The notes below the pieces were generated by a model, which made no database searches, was not told the DNA's origin, and was given only the letters and a program-made list of their open reading frames with translations. From assembly GCA_913048145.1 (NCBI GenBank), contig CAJWVP010000208.1, positions 1-5,574 of the forward strand: a stretch of 5,574 bases of DNA. Reading direction: 5' to 3'. Positions 1 through 4,951 of this stretch are shown here, one piece after another. The position numbers and the translations under genes were made by a program. Position 1 is the stretch's first letter, and every line of letters starts with the position of its first letter. This stretch comes from an uncultured Rhodospirillaceae bacterium (lineage in GTDB: Bacteria; Pseudomonadota; Alphaproteobacteria; Rhodospirillales; Casp-alpha2).

Positions 1-79
1 AGATGTTGTTGAACGCATGGCAGGTCGCGGCGATCCAGTCTTCATCGGACAGGTTTCTCAAATGTTCGCTTCCACGCAT
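1..79 (-). CDS. 5' end of an unidentified gene, last visible member of the thiamin-salvage operon (partial)
   Basis: An open frame starts with ATG at 79 and runs off the left edge after 26 codons. The visible protein begins MRGSEHLRNLSDEDW and continues IAATCHAFNNI. The start is supported by a strong Shine-Dalgarno GGGAGGA six bases upstream. It overlaps the last seven codons of the ATPase gene, so the two are probably translationally coupled and in one operon. By context the permease ThiX would be expected here. However, the visible residues are polar and acidic with no membrane segment, and I do not recognise the family. It could be a permease with a polar N-terminal tail, a pyrimidine-processing enzyme, or something unrelated. 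The existence of the gene is fairly sure; its function is not assigned. Confidence 0.6.
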   Translation of the reverse strand, partial: MRGSEHLRNLSDEDWIAATCHAFNNI

Positions 80-801
80 GCGTCATCCTCCCTCAATCGG
101 GCTAATAACCCTGCCTGAACCCGCAATACGTCGTCAGCGTCAAAGCGGCGTGGCACCGCGCCGGCAGGCGGCACCACGTCCTCAATTCCGTTCGCCGTCA
201 TGACCTTGATTACATGGCCAAGACGCGCGGCCTCGGCTGGGTCATGGGTGACCAGCAACACCGTGCGTCCGACAAGCACCTCGGCGGCCAGTTCCTGCAT
301 CTGCGCACGGGTCCTCGCATCTAAGGCGGAGAACGGTTCATCCAACAAAACAATCGGTCGGTCCTCCATAAGGGTCCGCGCCAGAGCAACCCGCTGACGT
401 TGACCACCTGAAAGCTGCCCGGGTTTGCTCTCCGATTTTTCCGACAGTTCGACGCGGCTGAGCACCTCGGCCACACGATCGTCATCGCGCACTTCGCCGC
501 GTAATGTCGCGCCCAGGCAAACGTTCTGCGACACGCTCAGCCAGGGCAACAGAAGATCACTTTGCGCCATCATGGCGACCCGTCCATCCGACTGACCATC
601 GCTGGTGCCAAGCTCACCAATGAAGGAGACCTTGTCGCCAAGACCGGCAAACAATTTCAAGATGGTTGATTTTCCAACGCCACTGGAGCCAAGTAGGCAG
701 GTCCATTGTCCGGCCGCAATCTTTAGTTCAATGGCGTCGAACACAGGCACCGCGCCGAAGGCGGCGCTGCCGCGACAATAGAGCGACGGGGCTGCGCTCA
801 C
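58..801 (-). CDS. thiZ: ABC transporter ATP-binding protein, ThiZ-like (pyrimidine/thiamin-precursor import)
   Basis: This is the cytoplasmic ATPase that would power import of a thiamin-related pyrimidine delivered by the ThiY-like protein. The chosen GTG start (801-799) overlaps the tenA stop as GTGA and has a GGGGA Shine-Dalgarno seven bases upstream. It gives 247 residues, normal for nitrate/sulfonate/taurine-type importers. The frame can be extended 25 codons upstream to an ATG at 876, but that only reads through tenA. All ABC ATPase motifs are present: Walker A GSSGVGKST (38-46), Q-loop Q80, signature LSGGQ (130-134), Walker B IVLLDEP (150-156), D-loop SALD (158-161) and H-loop H186. The family (SsuB/TauB/ThiZ group) is clear from the sequence. 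The substrate is inferred from the adjacent thiY and tenA, because ATPases of this group are not substrate-diagnostic on their own. Confidence 0.85.
   Translation of the reverse strand: MSAAPSLYCRGSAAFGAVPVFDAIELKIAAGQWTCLLGSSGVGKSTILKLFAGLGDKVSFIGELGTSDGQSDGRVAMMAQSDLLLPWLSVSQNVCLGATLRGEVRDDDRVAEVLSRVELSEKSESKPGQLSGGQRQRVALARTLMEDRPIVLLDEPFSALDARTRAQMQELAAEVLVGRTVLLVTHDPAEAARLGHVIKVMTANGIEDVVPPAGAVPRRFDADDVLRVQAGLLARLREDDACVEANI
86..92 (-). promoter_or_regulatory. Shine-Dalgarno site for the gene starting at 79
   Basis: The minus strand reads GGGAGGA, then six bases, then ATG at 79. This is the best ribosome-binding site in the operon and lies inside the ATPase coding region. It favours the ATG at 79 over another ATG, in a different frame, that begins at the last base of the motif and reaches a stop within 15 codons. 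Confidence 0.6.
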
Positions 802-1469
802 GGGCGCATCCCCATGTCCCAAAATCCAATTTCCAAACGGGTCGCCATATCGAAGTGTTGGCAAAGACCTGCCCAACTGGGGCTTTCCACCGGGTTCGGG
901 CCAAGGCGATCAGCGACAGCTTGATCAATCAAAGCTCCGATCTCGAAGCACACCGACTGATAGTTATCGCCACTGTAGGTGTCGATCCAATCCTTATAAG
1001 GCGTGGCTCCATGGGTCTTCTTCAAAGTCGCCCCAATTTCCCCATAACCAAACACGCAAGGTGCCAGAGCGGCCATCAAGTCCAAGAAGTCCCCCGAATA
1101 ACCAGCATCCAGGACATAACGGGTATAAGCGAGGTTTTCTGGTCGCTCTTCTACGGAGAACAATTCCTCTTCGGCAATACCTGCATCGGCACAGACCTCA
1201 ATATGGAGCGCGATTTCCTCGTTGATCAGCGCGTTTACCGTCGCGGCGCAGAGTCTCATTTCTTCCACGGACCCAGCCTTGGTAATTGCCAGCGCCCAGG
1301 CCCGGGAAAAATGGAAAAGAAAAACGTAGTCCTGCGTCAGGTAATGCACGAAGGCGGCCTTTGGCAAGCTGCCGTCCCCCACCCCCCTGACAAACGCGTG
1401 GTCGGTGTAGTCGCGCCAGTTGTCACCGGCAGCCTCTCGCCAAAGCTGGAAGGTCCTTCCGTAACTCAT
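798..1469 (-). CDS. tenA: TenA family aminopyrimidine aminohydrolase (thiaminase II)
   Basis: TenA hydrolyses 4-amino-5-aminomethyl-2-methylpyrimidine to hydroxymethylpyrimidine (HMP) in the cytoplasm, recycling degraded thiamin; it can also cleave thiamin slowly. The 223-residue length is typical. Residues that align with the B. subtilis enzyme with a near-constant offset are D47 (Asp44), Y115 (Tyr112), the nucleophile C138 in the APCVFGYGEIG stretch (Cys135), Y142 (Tyr139), and the C-terminal E213 and F216 (Glu205, Phe208) in ATRLEIGFW. The cysteine puts it in the TenA_C class rather than the cysteine-less TenA_E class. The position matching Tyr47 is F50, a substitution I recall in some other TenA proteins. 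The ATG start overlaps the thiY stop as ATGA and the stop overlaps the next gene as GTGA, so it is the middle cistron of a coupled operon. Family assignment is firm; the alignment to B. subtilis numbering is from memory. Confidence 0.93.
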   Translation of the reverse strand: MSYGRTFQLWREAAGDNWRDYTDHAFVRGVGDGSLPKAAFVHYLTQDYVFLFHFSRAWALAITKAGSVEEMRLCAATVNALINEEIALHIEVCADAGIAEEELFSVEERPENLAYTRYVLDAGYSGDFLDLMAALAPCVFGYGEIGATLKKTHGATPYKDWIDTYSGDNYQSVCFEIGALIDQAVADRLGPNPVESPSWAGLCQHFDMATRLEIGFWDMGMRP

Positions 1470-2404
1470 TGCTCGCCCAAATCGACTGCCAGCTTCGAGA
1501 CTGGTCGGATACCCTCTACCAGTTTCGCATCCGATAAAAATTTCTCAAACCGGGCATAACGCCCTTCGTCCAGGGCCTCCGGACGAAGGGTAAGGCGCGG
1601 CAGGGTATCGCTCCAGGCCATCTGATTTAACTTGTCGCGTAATTCTTTCGAAGTCCCAGAGAAAACCTTCCAACTCTCTTCGGGGTGGTTGACGATGTAT
1701 TGCGTGGCCAACTCGGTGGCGCGCAGGAAACGGCGGATTTTGCCCTTGTCCATGAGCTTAGTATTGGCGATATAGATTAGCTCGTCATAGGTGGGCACGC
1801 CTTCCTCTTCGACATAGAAGCACCGTCCCGGCACCTTCTCGATTTCCATCTGATTGAGCTCAAAATTGCGATAAGCGCCGAGCACCGCATCGACCTGCCT
1901 CGACATCAAAGACGGCGACAAAGACCAGTTCACATTGACCAATTCAATATCACTCATTTTCAACCCATGCTTTCCCAGAATGGCCGTCAACAGCGCTTCT
2001 TCGACCCCGGCTACAGAGAAGCCGACCTTCTTACCTTTGAGATCGGAGATTTTTTTGATAGGCCCGTCCTTGAGTACCAAGAGGCAGTTCAGCGGCGTCG
2101 ATACCAAAGTCCCGACACGGATGAGCGGCAAACCCTCGGCCACTTGAAGATGGATTTGCGGTTGATAGGATATCGCCAGTTCGGCCTTGCCGGCAGCGAC
2201 AAGTTTCGGCGGATCGGACGGGTCTGCTGGCGCGATCACCTCCACTTCAAGACCTTGGTCGGCGAAAAAGCCTTTTTCGCGGGCTACGATGATCGGCGCG
2301 TGGTCTGGGTTTACAAACCAGTCAAGGAGAAGAGTCATTTTTTCCGCTGCAAAAACCGGCGTCGTCATCAAAAAGCTCAACAAGAAAATAATTTGACGTT
2401 TCAT
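1466..2404 (-). CDS. thiY: Periplasmic pyrimidine-binding protein, ThiY/NMT1-THI5-like
   Basis: This is the solute-binding component of a ThiXYZ-type ABC importer, which in characterised systems binds N-formyl-4-amino-5-aminomethyl-2-methylpyrimidine. The 312-residue protein starts with a Sec signal peptide: K2-R3, a hydrophobic core 5-13, and a probable cleavage after VFA (17-19). There is no lipobox cysteine, so it should be a free periplasmic protein of a Gram-negative cell. The mature part opens with LLLDWFVNPDHAPIIVARE (25-43) followed by KGFF, the hallmark start of the NMT1/THI5-like fold. It continues with ISYQPQ (78-83) and the DLKGKKVG turn (121-128). The cysteine-rich CCCFC motif of fungal THI5 HMP synthase is absent, so this is a binding protein and not the suicide enzyme. 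The ATG is preceded by GGAG at good spacing. It is the first gene of the operon. Exact ligand is inferred from the adjacent tenA. Confidence 0.87.
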   Translation of the reverse strand: MKRQIIFLLSFLMTTPVFAAEKMTLLLDWFVNPDHAPIIVAREKGFFADQGLEVEVIAPADPSDPPKLVAAGKAELAISYQPQIHLQVAEGLPLIRVGTLVSTPLNCLLVLKDGPIKKISDLKGKKVGFSVAGVEEALLTAILGKHGLKMSDIELVNVNWSLSPSLMSRQVDAVLGAYRNFELNQMEIEKVPGRCFYVEEEGVPTYDELIYIANTKLMDKGKIRRFLRATELATQYIVNHPEESWKVFSGTSKELRDKLNQMAWSDTLPRLTLRPEALDEGRYARFEKFLSDAKLVEGIRPVSKLAVDLGEQ

Positions 2405-2842
2405 TAGGTTCTCCGACTTTAGTTATTTTTTTTATCATGCCAGTTTTTGGTTCGACGCAGTCGCCCCTCATGGAATCGCCCGCATTTTCGTTTGAGTTTT
2501 GGCAACGCACAAGGAGTTATCAAAGATCATTAGCGTTATTTAGCTAGTTTGCTCTCTGGATGCTTCATATCCATTCGTGGAAGCGGTGGCGTCGGGACGA
2601 TAGATATCTGCCAATTTGCGAAAACGACCGAGCTACACCCAATCGTCTGAATGCCTGGGATACCTCTTGAGGCTGAAATCCATGACGCTTAAAGTCACAC
2701 CATTGTGCGAAGGCTCCACTAATTAATCATCCAAATAAGGTGCCGGAGCATGCGCGCATTACCTATCGTAACTTTTTCTACCCCCATCAGCGTTGGCAGT
2801 TTGCCGGGTTCCGACTGGCAGACTAGGACGTCGGCACATCTG
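2405..2842. other. 438-bp stretch without a supportable gene, upstream of the thiY operon
   Basis: It lies between the stop of the cytochrome b561 gene and the start of thiY, both read on the minus strand. It should hold the promoter of the thiamin-salvage operon and the 3' end of the cytochrome transcript. I see AT-rich patches, for example a run of eight T at 2426-2433 and TAATTA around 2721-2726, and a short perfect palindrome ATGCGCGCAT at 2750-2759. I see no open frame with a good start, no tRNA, no convincing sigma-70 promoter and no intrinsic terminator with a T-tract. The conserved parts of a TPP riboswitch (CTGAGA, and the GAACCTGATCTGG to AATGCC segment in order) are not present on the minus strand. 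Weak short stems (GTCGG at 2830-2834 with CCGAC at 2811-2815) could help end the cytochrome message. Confidence 0.5.
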
Positions 2843-3559
2843 TTAGAGCTTCTCGCGCATCTTATTGTAAGGATGCTCCAACCCATAACCATGCACGGCA
2901 CGGTAGCCGTCATGGCATTTGCCCATGTACTGTAGCACCATCCAGACAACCACATAGATTGCCATCAGGATGAAGATGCCGATGGCTAGGTTTGGGATTG
3001 GGAATTGCATGAGCCCTGAACCGACGGCGCCCATGGCGCAAAAACAAGCCACATAGCCGGCAGTCTTGTGATAAGCCTCAAATAGACGGCGGCGGGTGGT
3101 GAAGTTGTAGTGATCCCCCCAATAGGTCTCTGCCTTGCCATGTGTCGCAGTGTAATAGTACTTGCCGCCGTGGCGACCACGGAACCAGCTCGAGGCCATC
3201 TGCAACACGCCCAAAACCAACGTCGCCGTGCCGAAATAGGCGTGCAGCGAGCCACTGAATCCCTGGCTCACTGTGTAGGCGATGCCGCCGGCGAAGATCG
3301 ACAGGATCACCGCCACGTAAAGGCCGTATTTATGCACTGAAAACCACCACCAAAGCGGATTGAAGATACCGATCTTAGTCTGGATGCCCTTTTCCGTTGG
3401 TTCGGGCTTGCCGAAACGGATGACGATGATGCAGATGGGCACCAGTACGAGCCAAATGAAAACCATCAGATAGGCGTGGTTATCCCAGTGAATGGGAACC
3501 GTCTCGCTGAGAAAATCAAGATAAACCTCTGTAGGAATGTCGACCTTGCCAAATTCCAT
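2843..3559 (-). CDS. Cytochrome b561-type di-heme membrane protein
   Basis: An integral inner-membrane b-type cytochrome that would pass electrons across or within the membrane; donor and acceptor are unknown. From the ATG at 3559 it has 238 residues. Numbering here follows that start. Five membrane helices are visible at about 29-47, 76-97, 105-125, 165-183 and 190-210. Four histidines sit where b561 proteins place their two hemes: H28 (HWDNHAYLM), H76 (WFSVHKYGL), H106 (SLHAYFGT) and H164 (EAYHKTAG). A polar loop of about 38 residues rich in Tyr, His and Gly separates helices 3 and 4. The frame stays open to a GTG at 3658 (271 residues) and an ATG at 3646 (267), but neither has a Shine-Dalgarno. 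The ATG at 3559 has GCAGGA nine bases upstream, and a candidate -10 at 3661-3666 would place transcription start inside the longer forms. It stands alone and divergent from the dehydrogenase gene, with no partner enzyme adjacent. The b561 fold is likely; the physiological role is not assignable. Confidence 0.82.
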   Translation of the reverse strand: MEFGKVDIPTEVYLDFLSETVPIHWDNHAYLMVFIWLVLVPICIIVIRFGKPEPTEKGIQTKIGIFNPLWWWFSVHKYGLYVAVILSIFAGGIAYTVSQGFSGSLHAYFGTATLVLGVLQMASSWFRGRHGGKYYYTATHGKAETYWGDHYNFTTRRRLFEAYHKTAGYVACFCAMGAVGSGLMQFPIPNLAIGIFILMAIYVVVWMVLQYMGKCHDGYRAVHGYGLEHPYNKMREKL

Positions 3560-3568
3560 GCCTACACG

Positions 3569-3574
3569 TCCTGC
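3569..3574 (-). promoter_or_regulatory. Shine-Dalgarno site supporting the ATG at 3559
   Basis: The minus strand reads GCAGGA, then nine bases, then ATG at 3559. The two upstream in-frame starts (GTG 3658, ATG 3646) lack any purine-rich site. The residues they would add are hydrophilic and not part of the b561 fold. The spacing is at the long end, so this decides the start only moderately. Confidence 0.4.
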
Positions 3575-3660
3575 CTTGTCGTTATGTTTTGCCTCGGCGG
3601 GATGTTGACCGCCAGAGCCACGATGCGAATCGTATACCACGACCATGGGCGATGACACGG

Positions 3661-3690
3661 ATTATCGACAATTTTTCGTATTCGTGCGAA
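3661..3690 (-). promoter_or_regulatory. Candidate sigma-70 promoter for the cytochrome b561 gene
   Basis: On the minus strand, TTCGCA (3690-3685, four of six matches to TTGACA) and GATAAT (3666-3661, five of six matches to TATAAT) are separated by 18 bp. Transcription would begin near 3654, leaving a leader of about 95 bases before the ATG at 3559. The GATAAT coincides with one of the ATTATCG repeat copies, so the repeat may simply be a -10 element. Confidence 0.35.
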
Positions 3691-3717
3691 ATTATCGTCG
3701 AGGTTGCGTTGATCGGC

Positions 3718-3740
3718 GAGGCGGCAAGCCTCCCTTTTTC
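3718..3740 (+). terminator. Terminator-like hairpin upstream of the alcohol dehydrogenase gene
   Basis: GAGGC (3718-3722) pairs with GCCTC (3728-3732) across the five-base loop GGCAA and is followed by CCTTTTTC, the form of a small intrinsic terminator on the plus strand. No plus-strand gene lies immediately upstream in the window. It would therefore act either as an attenuator in the dehydrogenase leader, as the end of a short untranslated RNA, or as insulation against incoming transcription. The five-bp stem is short, so strength is uncertain. Confidence 0.35.
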
Positions 3741-3765
3741 AGACAACGTTAGCCCACACGATAAT
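3738..3765 (+). promoter_or_regulatory. Weak candidate promoter for the alcohol dehydrogenase gene
   Basis: TTCAGA (3738-3743, four of six matches to TTGACA), a 16-bp spacer and GATAAT (3760-3765, five of six matches to TATAAT) precede the gene. The predicted start near 3772 would leave only about ten bases before the ATG and would cut into the Shine-Dalgarno AAGGGA (3768-3773). This argues against it; a promoter further upstream, reading through the hairpin, is an alternative. Confidence 0.2.
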
Positions 3766-3781
3766 CAAGGGAAGCAGCGCC

Positions 3782-4942
3782 ATGCTCGAGACCGTCACCA
3801 CCAGTCCCGACTTTCCGATCCCCGACAGCCAGAAAGCTTGGGTCTTGGGGGACGTCGGCGAACTGATCCACACGGAAAAGCCAATTCCGGTGCCTGACAA
3901 GGCGGAGGTCTTGGTCCGAATCGACGCCATCGCGGTCTGCGGCACGGACATTGAGGTCATCTACCATGGCCCCCCAGCGCTCATTCACGGCGGCGGACCA
4001 CACAACAAAAATTGGACGCCGGGCCATGAATATATGGGCACCGTCGTAGCATTGGGTCCGGGGGTGGACGAATACGCCATCGGTGACCGAATCACGGTGG
4101 AAATTCACGCCGGTTGCGGGCGCTGTAAACGATGCCGGGAAGGTATGTACACGTCGTGTCACAACTATGGCAAAAACTACCAGGGCAACGACAAGGGCCA
4201 CCGAGCCAACGGTTTCACCACGGACGGCGGTTTCTGCGAATACGCCGTTAACAACATCAACACCATGGTGAAAATTTCGAACCACATGAGTGATGAAGAG
4301 GCGACCTTGGTGGTCACGGCCGGGACTTCCATGTACGGCTACACGGAGCTCGGTGGCCTAGTCGCCGGCGACAGCGTAGTTGTAACGGGGCCGGGACCAA
4401 TCGGGCTTTTAGGCGTTGCAGTGGCGAAGGCCTTGGGCGCATCGCCCGTCATCCTCTCCGGGACCCGCGACAATCGTCTCAAGATCGGCACCAAGCTGGG
4501 TGCTGATCATGTGATTAATGTGCGAAATGAAGAAGACGTCGTCGCGAAGGTGAAGGAACTAACGAACGGCATTGGCGCAGATTTCGTGCTGGAATGCTCC
4601 GGCGCGCCGAACGCACTGAACGAAGCCGGCTACATGGTTAACAGGGGTGGCAAGATCTGCTTAGCGGCGTTCCCGTCCGAACAGGTGCCTGTCGATGTGA
4701 TGAACATCGTCGCCAACAATATCTATCTCTACGGCATCCGGGGCGAGGGCCAGTCAGGTACCAAACGGGCCGCGGCCTTAATGGAGATGAAACGCTTTGA
4801 CGCGACGCTAATCCACACACACACATTTCATATGGACGACCTGCCAGAAGCCATTCGCTACGCTAAAGATCGGATCGAGGACGCCATCAAGGTGGTGCTC
4901 AAAAATGACGCTTCACTCGCGAAACAAGCCGCCGCGGAATAA
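3782..4942 (+). CDS. Zinc-dependent medium-chain alcohol/polyol dehydrogenase (MDR superfamily)
   Basis: A cytoplasmic NAD(P)-dependent oxidoreductase that interconverts an alcohol or polyol and the carbonyl compound, closest in style to threonine/sorbitol dehydrogenases. The 386 residues are a full-length protein, and the ATG has AAGGGA nine bases upstream. Catalytic zinc ligands are C53 (in CGTD), H82 and E83 (GHEYMG), with E153 in GGFCEY as the likely fourth. Four cysteines C112, C115, C118 and C126 hold the structural zinc. The Rossmann motif G203-P-G205-P-I-G208 is intact. After the second strand the sequence is S227-G-T-R rather than the Asp that usually selects NAD, so NADP use is possible. 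An insertion rich in Gly and His (HGPPALIHGGGPHNKNW, 62-78) lies just before GHE. It is divergent from the cytochrome gene and converges on the D-2-hydroxyacid dehydrogenase gene. The family is certain; the substrate is not predictable from this alone. Confidence 0.93.
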   Translation: MLETVTTSPDFPIPDSQKAWVLGDVGELIHTEKPIPVPDKAEVLVRIDAIAVCGTDIEVIYHGPPALIHGGGPHNKNWTPGHEYMGTVVALGPGVDEYAIGDRITVEIHAGCGRCKRCREGMYTSCHNYGKNYQGNDKGHRANGFTTDGGFCEYAVNNINTMVKISNHMSDEEATLVVTAGTSMYGYTELGGLVAGDSVVVTGPGPIGLLGVAVAKALGASPVILSGTRDNRLKIGTKLGADHVINVRNEEDVVAKVKELTNGIGADFVLECSGAPNALNEAGYMVNRGGKICLAAFPSEQVPVDVMNIVANNIYLYGIRGEGQSGTKRAAALMEMKRFDATLIHTHTFHMDDLPEAIRYAKDRIEDAIKVVLKNDASLAKQAAAE

Positions 4943-4951
4943 GCAGGAGGT

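Larger units (their letters stand above)
3660..3766. repeat. Three copies of an ATTATCG element in the divergent intergenic region
   Basis: ATTATCG occurs at 3661-3667 and 3691-3697, exactly 30 bp apart in the same orientation, and its reverse complement CGATAAT occurs at 3759-3765. The match extends to eight bases between GATTATCG (3660-3667) and CGATAATC (3759-3766), and between ATTATCGT (3691-3698) and ACGATAAT (3758-3765). All copies lie between the cytochrome and dehydrogenase genes. They may be operator half-sites, -10 elements, or chance in an AT-rich region. Confidence 0.35.

Noticed and set aside
666..1559. A 297-codon plus-strand open frame antisense to tenA and thiZ.
   Set aside because: The opposite strand carries clear TenA and ABC ATPase proteins with complete motifs and coupled starts; the antisense translation is rich in Arg, Pro and Ser and resembles no family.
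1967..2407. A 146-codon plus-strand open frame antisense to the 5' half of thiY.
   Set aside because: ThiY on the other strand has a signal peptide and family motifs; the antisense product has no recognisable features.
2436..2475. A GGTTCGA sequence on the plus strand resembling a tRNA T-loop.
   Set aside because: The flanking bases do not form the five-bp T stem, and no acceptor, D or anticodon arms are present.
2405..2480. A stretch upstream of thiY with GAACC, then CTGGCATGAT, faintly resembling part of a TPP riboswitch on the minus strand.
   Set aside because: The order and spacing do not match, and the CTGAGA pyrimidine-sensing half and the closing helix are missing.
2794..2834. Small inverted repeats (GGCA-gtt-TGCC, and GTCGG/CCGAC) downstream of the cytochrome stop.
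   Set aside because: Stems of four to five bp with no T-tract in the direction of transcription; not enough to call a terminator.
2719..2955. Short open frames on both strands at the 3' end of the cytochrome gene.
   Set aside because: They mostly overlap the cytochrome coding region out of frame, have no good Shine-Dalgarno and no protein-like features beyond hydrophobicity borrowed from the real gene.
3749..4285. A 178-codon minus-strand open frame antisense to the alcohol dehydrogenase.
   Set aside because: It mirrors the 5' half of an intact zinc dehydrogenase, has no recognisable domain, and is an expected shadow of GC-biased coding.
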